Assembly: GCF_004362715.1 (NCBI RefSeq)
Contig: NZ_SNYC01000009.1
Location: forward strand, 124,001 to 188,000
Source of the DNA: Pedobacter metabolipauper
Lineage (GTDB): Bacteria > Bacteroidota > Bacteroidia > Sphingobacteriales > Sphingobacteriaceae
Reading direction: 5' to 3'
Length of the DNA stretch: 64,000 nt
Made by a program: the position numbers and the translations under genes. Below, one piece after another: positions 1 through 8,710 of the stretch (positions within the stretch are counted from its first letter, which is position 1; the number at the start of each line of letters is the position of its first letter). The notes under the pieces are model-generated. The model was not told where the DNA came from, did no database searches, and saw nothing but the letters and a program-made list of their open reading frames with translations.

Positions 1-938
1 GGAACAAAAACGTCACTAAACACCCCCCATGTCTGCTGAACCTGCTTACCTTTTCTGGAACCTGCCCATGGGGCTTTCTCTTCGACAAAAGTATCTCTTT
101 CCGGAAAGCAGCTGAGTTCCGGATACGCAGCTATAGCCGCTGAACTATGACCGGGAAGTTCAATTTCAGGAATTACATTGATAAACTTTGAGGCTGCATA
201 AGCAACCACTTCCTTTGCTTCATTTTGGGTATAAAAGCCGGAATATACCGTATTATCCGTTCCAATCCCTGGATGGTGACCGATGATCGTTCCATTTCTG
301 CTTGCTCCTGCAGCAGTTAACTTTGGATATTTTTTGATCTCAATCCGCCAGCCCTGGTCATCTGTTAAATGCCAGTGAAAGTTATTGAGTTTATATTGGG
401 CCATCAGGTCAATATACTTCTTAATGAAAGAAACCGGGAACATATGCCGGCATACATCAAGATGCATCCCGCGGTATTTAAAACGCGGATAGTCGGTAAT
501 TTCTGCAGCTTGTATACTCATCCCGTTGTTTTGCTTTTCAGGCAGCAGCTGGATCATGGATTGTACCGCATAAAATAAACCGGCAGGTTTACCTTTCAGG
601 GTGATCTTTTTATCTGTAATGTCAATGGTATATCCCTCTGCAGGTAATGCATCAGCTCCTTCTGAAGTCAATACAATAGATTTTCCGCCTGCTGCCGCAC
701 TTTTTGCTTCACGCAGCGCAAAACCGCCCTTAGTTACGATTGAAGCATTTAAAAGATCAGCAATTGCAGCATGATTTGGATCTGCAGCGATAAGAACAAC
801 CGTTTTGTCCAGCTTGAAGGATCCGGTTTTCTTCTTAACAGAAACTGGCGCAGGGATAATGCCCATGTTGACATCATTCTGCGCCAGTACGTTTATAGAA
901 ACAAAGGCCAGTATAGCAATAGAAATTAATCTTTTCAT
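1..938 (-). CDS. beta-N-acetylhexosaminidase (GH20), N-terminal part, cut by window edge
   Basis: The gene reads leftward from an ATG at 938 and runs off the left edge, so about 312 N-terminal residues are present with no stop. It begins with a signal peptide (MKRLISIAILAFVSINVLAQ). A GH20b-like alpha/beta domain follows, then the start of the GH20 barrel with conserved stretches YRGMHLDVCRH, NNFHWHLTDDQGWRIEIK and INVIPEIELPGHS. Family members remove terminal GlcNAc or GalNAc from glycans in the periplasm or at the cell surface. The catalytic Asp-Glu pair lies beyond the edge and cannot be checked. The next gene, trxB, reads the same way about 45 bp upstream of this start, but nothing links the two functionally. 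Confidence 0.9.
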   Translation of the reverse strand, partial: MKRLISIAILAFVSINVLAQNDVNMGIIPAPVSVKKKTGSFKLDKTVVLIAADPNHAAIADLLNASIVTKGGFALREAKSAAAGGKSIVLTSEGADALPAEGYTIDITDKKITLKGKPAGLFYAVQSMIQLLPEKQNNGMSIQAAEITDYPRFKYRGMHLDVCRHMFPVSFIKKYIDLMAQYKLNNFHWHLTDDQGWRIEIKKYPKLTAAGASRNGTIIGHHPGIGTDNTVYSGFYTQNEAKEVVAYAASKFINVIPEIELPGHSSAAIAAYPELSCFPERDTFVEEKAPWAGSRKGKQVQQTWGVFSDVFV

Positions 939-982
939 AATCTTTTTATATGGGCTGAATTACTGGCCAATATAAAAAAATC

Positions 983-1945
983 TTACAACAAAACCTTCAC
1001 CTCATCTTCCTTAGCCGCAAGATAACGTTCGGCATCAAGTGCAGCCATACAGCCAGAACCTGCAGCAGTTATGGCCTGACGGTAATAATGGTCCTGAACA
1101 TCACCACTGGCAAAAACACCTTCAACATTTGTCTTTGTTGATCCCGGAATCGTTTTCAAATAACCGGTATCGTCCATATCCAGCCAGCCTTTAAATATAT
1201 CTGTATTTGGTTTATGGCCAATGGCGACAAAGAAACCATCAACAGGCAATTCAGATTCAACACCAGTCTGGTTATTTAAGACCTTAACTGCGGTTACATT
1301 TTTACCGTTACCTAAGATCTCCGTAGTTTCTGTATTGTATATTACTTCAATATTTGGGGTAGTCAATACGCGGTGAACCATCGCTTTAGAAGCTCTGAAC
1401 TCTTCTCTGCGTACCAGCATATATACTTTCTTACACAACTTGGCTAAATAAGTAGCCTCTTCAGCAGCGGTATCACCGGCACCTACAATAGCAACATCAA
1501 GCCCTTTAAAGAAGAAACCATCACAAACTGCACATGCAGAAACACCAAAACCATTGTATTGCTGCTCACTAGGTAAGCCCAGCCATTTGGCAGTTGCACC
1601 GGTAGAGATAATTACGGTATCAGCAGTAATGGTTTTAATCTCATCAACCACCACTTTATGGGGCATGGCAGAAAAATCTACCGAACTTACATACCCAAAA
1701 CGGATATCTGTTCCAAAGCGTTCCGCTTGTTTACGGAAATCTTCCATCATTTCAGGACCCATGATCCCATTGGGATATCCAGGGAAATTATCTACATCTG
1801 TGGTTTGGGTTAATTGTCCCCCAGGTTCCATACCTGTATACATAACTGGTTTAAGGTCTGCACGTGCAGCATAAATTGCAGCGGTATAACCAGCAGGACC
1901 AGAACCTATAATTAAACATTTAACGTGTTCTATTTCTTGTGACAT
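983..1945 (-). CDS. trxB: thioredoxin-disulfide reductase
   Basis: This 320-residue FAD/NADPH flavoprotein transfers electrons from NADPH to thioredoxin in the cytoplasm. The first dinucleotide-binding loop is GSGPAG (about 15-20), the redox-active pair is CAVC (C138 and C141, followed by DG), and the NADPH loop is GAGDTA (about 155-160). A C-terminal FAD motif, ASGDVQDHYYRQ, and the AAGSGCMAALDAE stretch complete the family pattern. The length is normal. The ATG at 1945 follows a good Bacteroidota-type promoter (separate entry). The residues just after the redox site (CDGFFF) match the low-molecular-weight TrxB class. Confidence 0.96.
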   Translation of the reverse strand: MSQEIEHVKCLIIGSGPAGYTAAIYAARADLKPVMYTGMEPGGQLTQTTDVDNFPGYPNGIMGPEMMEDFRKQAERFGTDIRFGYVSSVDFSAMPHKVVVDEIKTITADTVIISTGATAKWLGLPSEQQYNGFGVSACAVCDGFFFKGLDVAIVGAGDTAAEEATYLAKLCKKVYMLVRREEFRASKAMVHRVLTTPNIEVIYNTETTEILGNGKNVTAVKVLNNQTGVESELPVDGFFVAIGHKPNTDIFKGWLDMDDTGYLKTIPGSTKTNVEGVFASGDVQDHYYRQAITAAGSGCMAALDAERYLAAKEDEVKVLL

Positions 1946-1963
1946 ATTTTAGCTATTACCTTA

Positions 1964-1995
1964 CAAAATTACGCTTTATCCTGCTATTCAACAAG
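1964..1995 (-). promoter_or_regulatory. predicted trxB promoter
   Basis: On the minus strand TAATTTTG (1971 to 1964) matches the Bacteroidota -7 consensus TAnnTTTG. CTTG (1995 to 1992) sits 20 nt upstream and differs by one base from the -33 consensus TTTG. The trxB ATG lies 18 nt downstream. Confidence 0.6.
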
Positions 1996-2043
1996 CGTGA
2001 ATACGCAACAAACGCAACATTGTGAGATCAGGATTATAAATGA

Positions 2044-3672
2044 TCAGGTTTGAATGATCCCAACATTAAACGGCTTCTTTATAGGCGATTGATTGGCAGC
2101 CTCAATACCCATAGAAATGACCTTTCTGGTCTCCAAAGGGTCGATAATACCATCAACCCATAATCTTGCTGCCGCATAATACGGAGTAGTCTGGCTGTTG
2201 TATTTTTCAGTAACTTCTTTAAGTAATTCTGCTTCTTTCTCCGGGGTGATGGTCTCACCTTTTGACTTGAGGGAAGCTTGCTGGATTTGAAGCAATACTT
2301 TTGCGGCCTGAGCACCGCCCATGACGGCGATTTTAGCACTTGGCCAGGCATAGATCAGTCTGGGGTCATAAGCCTTTCCACACATGGCATAATTGCCCGC
2401 ACCATAAGAATTACCCATGACAATAGTAAATTTAGGAACCACAGAATTAGAAACGGCATTGACCATTTTAGCGCCATCTTTAATGATTCCTCCCTGTTCT
2501 GAGCGGCTTCCAACCATAAAGCCGGTAACGTCCTGTAAGAAAACCAATGGAATTTTCTTTTGGTTGCAATTCATGATGAACCTTGCAGATTTATCTGCAC
2601 TGTCTGAATAAATGACCCCGCCAAACTGCATTTCTCCTTTTTTAGACTTCACCACTTTACGCTGATTAGCTACAATGCCTACCGCCCATCCATCGATCCT
2701 GCCCAGTCCGCAAATGATGCTCTGTCCGTATAATTGTTTATATTCTTCAAACTCAGAATGATCAACCAGGCGGTGGATCACGTCCAGCATATCATAAGGC
2801 TTTTCCCTGTTTTCGGGTAGTAAACCATAAAGCTCCAGCGGATCTTTTGCAGGCATGGCAGGCTTGATGCGGTCAAAACCTGCAACTTGCGGCGCACCAA
2901 GCATCCCCATAATGTTCCGGATGCTATCCAAACAAGCCTGGTCATTTGGGTGCTTATAATCGGTTACACCTGATATTTCGCAGTGTGTGGCAGCACCACC
3001 TAAGGTTTCATTGTCAATATCTTCACCAATGGCAGATTTTACAAGATAAGAACCCGCTAAAAAAACAGAGCCGGTGCCCTCAACAATCATCGCTTCATCG
3101 CTCATGATGGGCAGATAGGCACCACCAGCAACACAAGAACCCATAATGGCAGAGATCTGAACGATCCCATCGGCAGACATCAGTGCATTGTTCCTGAACA
3201 TCCTGCCAAAGTGTTCTTTATCCGGAAATATTTCGTCCTGCATGGGCAAATAAACACCCGCGCTATCTACCAGGTAGATTACAGGAAGCCTGTTTTCCAT
3301 CGCAATTTCCTGTGCCCTCAGGTTTTTTTTAGCTGTCATTGGAAACCAGGCACCAGCCTTAACCGTCGCATCATTCGCAATGATCATGCATTGTCTGCCA
3401 GAAACATAACCAATGCCGCATACCACACCAGCAGCCGGACAGCCGCCCTGCTCCGCATACATGCCATCAGCAGCAAATGCGCCGACTTCTAAAAACTCGG
3501 TTTCTTTATCAATCAGGTAGGCAATTCGCTCACGGGCGAGCAGCTTACCTTTCTCTTTTTGTTTTGCAGCACTCTGCTCTCCCCCACCTTTATATATCTT
3601 TTTTAGTCTTGTTTTCAACTCGTAAACAGACTGCTTGTTAAAGTCCTCGTTCTTATTGAATTCTATATCCAT
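2044..3672 (-). CDS. acyl-CoA carboxylase, carboxyltransferase (beta) subunit
   Basis: The 542-residue protein is a biotin-dependent carboxyltransferase beta subunit that moves carboxyl from carboxybiotin to an acyl-CoA. Two crotonase-fold halves are visible: the N half has VYLVDSAGVYLP and GSCVAGGAYLPIMSDE, the C half has VGSRSEQGGIIKDGAKM and GNSYGAGNYAM. The QDEIFPDKEHFGR stretch resembles methylcrotonoyl-CoA carboxylase beta more than classical propionyl-CoA carboxylase, so the substrate is uncertain (methylcrotonyl-, propionyl- or another branched acyl-CoA). No biotinylated alpha subunit is in the window. The open frame extends to a TTG at 3699; the ATG at 3672 (MDIEFNKNE) is preferred. 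A methylmalonyl-CoA epimerase lies at 36.5 kb. Confidence 0.9.
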   Translation of the reverse strand: MDIEFNKNEDFNKQSVYELKTRLKKIYKGGGEQSAAKQKEKGKLLARERIAYLIDKETEFLEVGAFAADGMYAEQGGCPAAGVVCGIGYVSGRQCMIIANDATVKAGAWFPMTAKKNLRAQEIAMENRLPVIYLVDSAGVYLPMQDEIFPDKEHFGRMFRNNALMSADGIVQISAIMGSCVAGGAYLPIMSDEAMIVEGTGSVFLAGSYLVKSAIGEDIDNETLGGAATHCEISGVTDYKHPNDQACLDSIRNIMGMLGAPQVAGFDRIKPAMPAKDPLELYGLLPENREKPYDMLDVIHRLVDHSEFEEYKQLYGQSIICGLGRIDGWAVGIVANQRKVVKSKKGEMQFGGVIYSDSADKSARFIMNCNQKKIPLVFLQDVTGFMVGSRSEQGGIIKDGAKMVNAVSNSVVPKFTIVMGNSYGAGNYAMCGKAYDPRLIYAWPSAKIAVMGGAQAAKVLLQIQQASLKSKGETITPEKEAELLKEVTEKYNSQTTPYYAAARLWVDGIIDPLETRKVISMGIEAANQSPIKKPFNVGIIQT

Positions 3673-3768
3673 ACGGGGCAAGTTAAATCTTATTTCCAAT
3701 GAAACAAAAGTCCAAAATGGGCTTTGGTATAAAGAAGATCATTATGCGGCCTGCAGCGCAAAATAAAT

Positions 3769-5019
3769 TTATGAAGTATATTTTTTAAAGATTGAAGTTG
3801 CCGTATGACCGCCAAAACCAAACGTATTATTCAGCACATAATGTACAGGCTGCTGAATAGATTTACCCAATATAATATTTAACCCCTGAGGGATCTCCGG
3901 GTCCAGTGTTTCCGTATTGATCGTACCAGGAATGATGTCATGCTTAACAGAAAGTATACTGATCACACTTTCTATGGCACCGGCACCACCCAAAAGGTGA
4001 CCAGTCATGGACTTTGTTGCACTTATTGCGACAGGAATATCTTTAAAGATCTTTTTGATCCCGTTTAACTCTCCAATATCACCCAAACCGGTAGATGTAG
4101 CGTGTGCATTGATATAATCGATCTGATCAGCAGAAATGCCCGCATCAGCAAGCGCCTTAGAAATCCCAAGTGAAGCTCCCAGGCCATCCGGAGGAGTTCC
4201 CGTTAAGTGATACGCATCAGCAGCCATACCACCGCCAACCATTTCAGCATAGATATGGGCTCCGCGTTTAAGGGCATGTTCCAGTTCTTCAAGGATCAGC
4301 GCAGCACCACCTTCACCAATCACGAAACCGTCACGGCTTACATCAAACGGGCGTGACGCACCAGTAGGATCGTCGTTTCGTTTGGATAAGGCCTGGGCCG
4401 CATTAAAGCCCCCAACAGCAGAAGGTGTGATTGCCGCTTCAGAACCACCGGCAACCATAACCGTTGCCTTGCCCAACCGGATGGTATCAAATGCATTGAT
4501 GATCGCAGTGTTTGAAGACGCACAGGCAGAAACAGTGGCGTAATTTGGTCCGTGCAGCTTGTTGCGGATAGAAATAACACCAGCTGCAATATCAAGGATC
4601 ATTTTCGGGATAAAGTATGGACTGAACCTTGGCGTACCGTCACCCAGGTGAAAATCTTTTAATTGTTGTTCAAACGTACCAATACCACCGTTACCAGAAC
4701 CCCAGATCACACCTACTTCATAACGTTCGGCTTCAGACATCTCCTCAAAATTAAGACCCGAATCTTTGATGGCCTGATCACTCGAAGCAATTGCATATTG
4801 AGTGAACAGATCGTATTTTTTGATCTCTTTTTTATCAATGTAAGCTTCAGCATCGAAATTCTTTACCTCAGCAGCAAAATTGGTTTTGAACTTTGAGGAA
4901 TCAAATTTTGTGATCGCTGCCACACCACTGTTCCCGGCAACAATATTTTCCCAAAATTCGTTTACTGTATTTCCTACTGGTGTTATTGCACCTAAACCTG
5001 TTACTACTACTCTCTTCAT
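3769..5019 (-). CDS. fabF: beta-ketoacyl-ACP synthase II
   Basis: This 416-residue condensing enzyme extends acyl-ACP with malonyl-ACP in fatty-acid synthesis. The Cys-His-His triad is intact: C166 in VSACASSN, H306 in INAHATSTG and H341 in KSMTGHLLGGAGA. The C-terminal NTFGFGGHTA loop is also conserved. The length fits FabF. Unlike the common arrangement, acpP and rnc are not adjacent, so it may be a stand-alone copy or a specialised paralogue (for example in aryl-polyene or other lipid synthesis). The sequence looks like primary FabF. The ATG at 5019 is clear, and an inverted repeat lies just upstream. Confidence 0.93.
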   Translation of the reverse strand: MKRVVVTGLGAITPVGNTVNEFWENIVAGNSGVAAITKFDSSKFKTNFAAEVKNFDAEAYIDKKEIKKYDLFTQYAIASSDQAIKDSGLNFEEMSEAERYEVGVIWGSGNGGIGTFEQQLKDFHLGDGTPRFSPYFIPKMILDIAAGVISIRNKLHGPNYATVSACASSNTAIINAFDTIRLGKATVMVAGGSEAAITPSAVGGFNAAQALSKRNDDPTGASRPFDVSRDGFVIGEGGAALILEELEHALKRGAHIYAEMVGGGMAADAYHLTGTPPDGLGASLGISKALADAGISADQIDYINAHATSTGLGDIGELNGIKKIFKDIPVAISATKSMTGHLLGGAGAIESVISILSVKHDIIPGTINTETLDPEIPQGLNIILGKSIQQPVHYVLNNTFGFGGHTATSIFKKYTS

Positions 5020-5035
5020 GTTTACTTCTTTAATG

Positions 5036-5055
5036 ATACCAATTACTTCTGGTAT
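5036..5055. promoter_or_regulatory. inverted repeat upstream of fabF, possible operator
   Basis: ATACCA (5036-5041) and TGGTAT (5050-5055) form a perfect 6-bp inverted repeat with an 8-nt spacer, 17 bp upstream of the fabF ATG. Position and symmetry suit a repressor site, but the regulator is unknown and a six-base repeat can arise by chance. Confidence 0.3.
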
Positions 5056-5173
5056 TCAAATACGTACGTTTCTTTTTGCTGGATATTTAATATAGCAGCA
5101 CCTATCTTTTGCTGGCATTTTACCAGACCAGCGTCTAAAAATAAGGGTTTTTGAGCACATGTACCAAGATGTG

Positions 5174-5204
5174 TTAGGAAATAGATGTTTAACCGCTATC
5201 TTTA
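5174..5204 (+). promoter_or_regulatory. weak candidate promoter of the small ABC unit
   Basis: TATCTTTA (5197-5204) differs from TAnnTTTG at one base. TTAG (5174-5177), one mismatch from the -33 TTTG, is 19 nt upstream. The ATG at 5223 would leave a leader of about 12 nt. Two imperfect elements make this tentative. Confidence 0.3.
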
Positions 5205-5222
5205 GCATATACATATGGAACC

Positions 5223-5528
5223 ATGAAAATACCTAAAACGCTCCGTTTACTCCTCACATTTTACAGCAGTTTCTGTTTAGTAACCCTGTCGTTGTCTTTA
5301 ACATTAGCATACGCGATCTTTCTATTTGGTATCAGGACGATACCTGTTCTGGTATGGTTAAAACTGCTTACCACAGCAACAATCTACTACTATATAACCA
5401 ATTACAAAAAGAAGGAATTCTTTTATTATCAAAACCTAGGGATCTCAAAAGTATCCTTATGGAGCTGCACCCTGACCTTTGATGTATTCCTGTTTATATT
5501 TTTATTAATTATCGGGGCCAAAGTATGA
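5223..5528 (+). CDS. small three-helix membrane protein next to an ABC ATPase
   Basis: The protein has 101 residues. It is almost entirely hydrophobic, with likely transmembrane helices at about 8-35, 38-60 and 78-100 and a short basic loop (NYKKKEFFYY) between the second and third. No family is recognised. The gene overlaps the following ABC ATPase by 4 nt (ATGA), so the two are almost certainly co-translated and the protein is probably the membrane partner. It is far smaller than an ordinary ABC permease domain (five to six helices). It could oligomerise, work with a permease encoded elsewhere, or do something other than transport. Confidence 0.75.
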   Translation: MKIPKTLRLLLTFYSSFCLVTLSLSLTLAYAIFLFGIRTIPVLVWLKLLTTATIYYYITNYKKKEFFYYQNLGISKVSLWSCTLTFDVFLFIFLLIIGAKV

Positions 5529-6181
5529 TCCACAAACTAGAGGCCGACAGCATCTTCTTAGAATTTGGGGTACGGAAAATCCTTTCTGATATTTATATTC
5601 AATGTGAAACCGGAAAGATCACCGGATTACTGGGCAGAAATGGAAATGGCAAAACCTCCCTGATGAATATCATTTATGGTAATCTAACTGCAAATAGTAA
5701 ATCGGTACGCTTTGATGGTCAATCTATCCCATGTGCCTATAAAAGACCAGAATTACATTTATACCTTCCGCAGTTTAATTTTATTCCGGACGGCCTCAGC
5801 TTAAAAAGAATATTCTTAGATTTCAATTTAGATTATATCCCATTTGAAGACCTGTTTCCGGAATTTAGATTAAAATATAATTCCCCGTTAAAAAAACTTT
5901 CAGGGGGACAAAAAAGATTGATCGAGCTTTACGTTATTTTAAAGTCACCCACTCAATTCGTGATGCTGGATGAGCCTTTTTCACATTTAAGCCCCCTCAT
6001 GGTGGAGCAGATTAAAACACTGATGGTAGCCGAAAAGGAAAACAAAGGCCTGCTGATTACAGACCATATGCACCGTGATGTGATTTCGATCAGTGATGAT
6101 CTGTACGTATTGTCTGGCGGAAAAACACACCTTACAAAAAGTCCGGAAGAAATAGAGTTCCTGGGCTACGCCAAATTTTAG
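5525..6181 (+). CDS. ABC-type ATP-binding protein
   Basis: The 218-residue ATPase subunit carries all core motifs: Walker A GRNGNGKTS (about 37-45), signature LSGGQKR (about 125-131), Walker B FVMLDE (about 145-150) and an H-loop histidine in ITDHMHRD (about 181). The helical domain is short and the C-terminus ends soon after the H-loop, so the protein is compact (218 residues). The motifs predict a functional ATPase. Its only adjacent partner is the 101-residue membrane protein it overlaps, so the substrate is unknown. Export of a lipid or peptide, or a regulatory role, are possible but not shown. The gene ends 28 bp before the convergent GH43 gene, and no hairpin is seen between them. Confidence 0.88.
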   Translation: MIHKLEADSIFLEFGVRKILSDIYIQCETGKITGLLGRNGNGKTSLMNIIYGNLTANSKSVRFDGQSIPCAYKRPELHLYLPQFNFIPDGLSLKRIFLDFNLDYIPFEDLFPEFRLKYNSPLKKLSGGQKRLIELYVILKSPTQFVMLDEPFSHLSPLMVEQIKTLMVAEKENKGLLITDHMHRDVISISDDLYVLSGGKTHLTKSPEEIEFLGYAKF

Positions 6182-6209
6182 ATAAAAAAACAGTGCGGTT
6201 AAGGACTTC

Positions 6210-7190
6210 TTAGGGTTTTAAAGATAAGAACCGGAAACTCGGGTCATCCGCTTTTAGAACGGCATCGTCTTTTCCATTCTTATAAAATGACACCCCTATT
6301 AAGGCAGTCATTCTCGGAGAAACTTTTGACATCGAATTGTGTGTATGCAAAACATACTGATACTGGCCGTCCTTATCTTTAAACAAATCGCCATGCCCCG
6401 TACCATTGTACTTTAAATTCTGCCGGCTTAGAATTGGACTGCCAGTATATTTTTTCCATGGACCAAGCGGACTGGTTGCCGTTGCATATCCAACTGCATA
6501 ATCTTTATTTCTAAAATCATTGGCAGAATAGATCATATAATACATCCCCTTATAATTAATCACAGTTGGCCCCTCTGTAACTGGCCAGTTTGTATTTTCT
6601 GTGTTTTCCCAGGGCAATGAACCAGAAATACATGGGGTAGAAGTTTTGGATGAAACATCAGAAAGGTCTGCCTTCATTTCCGTAACAAAGATCCTGTTGC
6701 CATCCTGAAGCTTTACATGGTAGAGATAGAATTTACCGGCATTATAAAAGACAAATGGATCGATCTGTTTTCCAGATCCTGAAATAGACTTGATCTCTTG
6801 TTGTTTAAATGGGCCTAAAGGATGGTCACTTTTTGCAATGGCAATTTGCTCATCAGCAGTATAGGCCATATAGTAAGTATCTTTATACTTAAACACTTGT
6901 GGGGCCCAAAAGCCTTTAGTACCAAAAGACTGACCTTTAAGCAATGCAAATCCATTTGATTTTCCAACGGGTCCGCTCCAATTCTTTAAATCGGTAGATT
7001 GGTACACCAAAAAGCCAGAATCAGAACTCGTGCCATACAGATAATAGATGCCTTTGTCAAGGAATATGGTTGGGTCTGCCAGCAAAAGCTGACGATCAGC
7101 CAAAACATCATCGGTTGACATCTGCTGTACGGCAGGAAAGGCCAGGCTTATAAAGGTTAGGATAGGTAGCAGTAAGGCTCTCATTAACAT
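6210..7190 (-). CDS. GH43-type glycosidase, secreted
   Basis: This is a five-bladed-propeller glycosidase of family GH43 type (alpha-L-arabinofuranosidase, arabinanase or xylosidase). The three catalytic acids are visible: base Asp in LADPTIFLD (about 39), pKa-modulating Asp in KQIDPFVF (about 144) and acid Glu in PVTEGPTV (about 206). GFWAPQVFKYKDTYYMAYT is also characteristic. The open frame extends to an ATG at 7229, but the signal peptide (MLMRALLLPILTFISLAFPA) starts at the ATG at 7190, or at 7184. I chose 7190, giving 326 residues. It is divergent from a second GH43 gene, with no SusC/SusD pair nearby. The exact substrate cannot be read from sequence alone. Confidence 0.87.
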   Translation of the reverse strand: MLMRALLLPILTFISLAFPAVQQMSTDDVLADRQLLLADPTIFLDKGIYYLYGTSSDSGFLVYQSTDLKNWSGPVGKSNGFALLKGQSFGTKGFWAPQVFKYKDTYYMAYTADEQIAIAKSDHPLGPFKQQEIKSISGSGKQIDPFVFYNAGKFYLYHVKLQDGNRIFVTEMKADLSDVSSKTSTPCISGSLPWENTENTNWPVTEGPTVINYKGMYYMIYSANDFRNKDYAVGYATATSPLGPWKKYTGSPILSRQNLKYNGTGHGDLFKDKDGQYQYVLHTHNSMSKVSPRMTALIGVSFYKNGKDDAVLKADDPSFRFLSLKP

Positions 7191-7434
7191 TATCTTTTTT
7201 GGTAAATGTACTAAACCATGGCCAAACATGCTTAGAGTTACGGCAAGCCTTTCTCCATAATAGACCCAATATACATTTAAACGGATTTAACACCTGGATT
7301 AACCTGGTTATGCACATCATTTTTACACAAAAGCCTCTAAATACACAACCGCTATATCGTTATTGCTTGTAGAAAACAATATAAAATAATACCTTCAACC
7401 CAATTTCAATTTATACACACATTATAAATCTAAA

Positions 7435-8418
7435 ATGAAGAAGTATTATTTCGCATTATGCCTTTCTGTACTGGCATTATCCGTTTTCGCGCAAGAGAAA
7501 ACAGTTAAAAGCACCTCTGGAAACCCAATATTTCCGGGATGGTATGCAGATCCCGAAGCAACAATATTTGGCAAAGAATATTGGGTATATCCAACCTATT
7601 CTGCACGCTATACAGACCAGATCTTTTTAGATGCATACAGTTCTAAAGATCTTTTAACCTGGAAAAAACACAGCAAGATCTTAGATACATCAAACGTAAA
7701 ATGGGCTAAAAAAGCGGTATGGGCACCTTCAATTATAAAAAAAGGCAGCAAATATTATCTTTTCTTTGGTGCAAATGACATCCAAAAAGACTCAGAAACA
7801 GGCGGCATCGGTGTTGCCGTTTCCAATAAACCGGAAGGTCCGTTTAAAGATCTGATCGGAAAACCACTGATCGATAAATTCCACAATGGTGCACAGCCAA
7901 TTGATCAATATGTATTTAAAGATAAAGACGGACAGCATTATCTATTTTATGGCGGATGGTCGCACTGTAATGTGGTAAAACTAAGCGATGACTTTAAAAG
8001 TGTTGTTCCCTTTCCTGATGGAACTACTTATAAAGAGATTACCCCAAAAGGATATGTAGAAGGTCCATTTATGTTTATCCGTAACGGAAAATATTATTTC
8101 ATGTGGTCTGAAGGCGGATGGACAGGACCCAACTATTCTGTAGCTTACGCCATAGCAGATTCGCCATTAGGCCCGTTCAAAAGAATTGATAAGATCTTGA
8201 ACCAGGATCCTTTGATAGCAACAGGTGCAGGTCATCACTCGGTGATTAAACATCCGAAAACAAACGACTACTACATCATTTACCACCGCAGACCATTGGG
8301 TGAAACCAACGGAAATCATCGCGTTACTTGTATTGACAAAATGGAATTTGATGAAAATGGATTGATAAAACCAGTGAAAATTACTTTTGAGGGTGTAGCA
8401 GGTAATCCAATCAAATAA
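7435..8418 (+). CDS. GH43-type glycosidase, secreted (second copy)
   Basis: The 327-residue protein has a signal peptide (MKKYYFALCLSVLALSVFAQ) and a GH43 catalytic domain. Catalytic candidates are D39 in GWYADPEA, D157 in QPIDQYVF and E209 in YVEGPFMF. A conserved His lies in GAGHHSVIKH, and the C-terminal YYIIYHRR is typical. It is only distantly similar to the divergent GH43 neighbour, so this is a functional pair and not a recent duplication. Both probably trim arabinose- or xylose-containing oligosaccharides in the periplasm. A strong terminator follows at 8481. Confidence 0.9.
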   Translation: MKKYYFALCLSVLALSVFAQEKTVKSTSGNPIFPGWYADPEATIFGKEYWVYPTYSARYTDQIFLDAYSSKDLLTWKKHSKILDTSNVKWAKKAVWAPSIIKKGSKYYLFFGANDIQKDSETGGIGVAVSNKPEGPFKDLIGKPLIDKFHNGAQPIDQYVFKDKDGQHYLFYGGWSHCNVVKLSDDFKSVVPFPDGTTYKEITPKGYVEGPFMFIRNGKYYFMWSEGGWTGPNYSVAYAIADSPLGPFKRIDKILNQDPLIATGAGHHSVIKHPKTNDYYIIYHRRPLGETNGNHRVTCIDKMEFDENGLIKPVKITFEGVAGNPIK

Positions 8419-8480
8419 TACATTTAAAAATAAATCGTTGAATCCAGTCAGCCATAGTATGGTTTGCCGGTTCAAAATAT

Positions 8481-8515
8481 AAAAACGGGATCAGGCTTAG
8501 CTTGATCCCGTTTTT
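8481..8515 (+). terminator. intrinsic terminator after the GH43 gene
   Basis: A 13-bp stem (8481-8493 with 8503-8515) can extend through a G-U pair and two further pairs into the loop, leaving only TTA unpaired. It is rich in GGGATC/GATCCC and followed by a T run. The A run on the left arm makes it symmetrical, but no minus-strand gene ends here. Confidence 0.85.
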
Positions 8516-8710
8516 TATCGACTATCTGCAACTCTTTTTGATTCCTTCATCAACAAACTGTAGAGAAACACCCCACAAATAAAAACCGGCACAACTAATA
8601 ATACCCTGAAAATCAATCCAGTGCCAAAAACAAGCTGTTAAGGCATGATTATGAAGCATAGTCTAAACATAATTAACAAAAATTTTAAACAATACATTAA
8701 AACAATTCGT

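Noticed and set aside
1554..1874. Plus-strand open frame opposite trxB, and many similar antisense frames across the window
   Set aside because: They lie wholly inside recognised genes on the other strand and show no family motif; they are shadows of the real genes.
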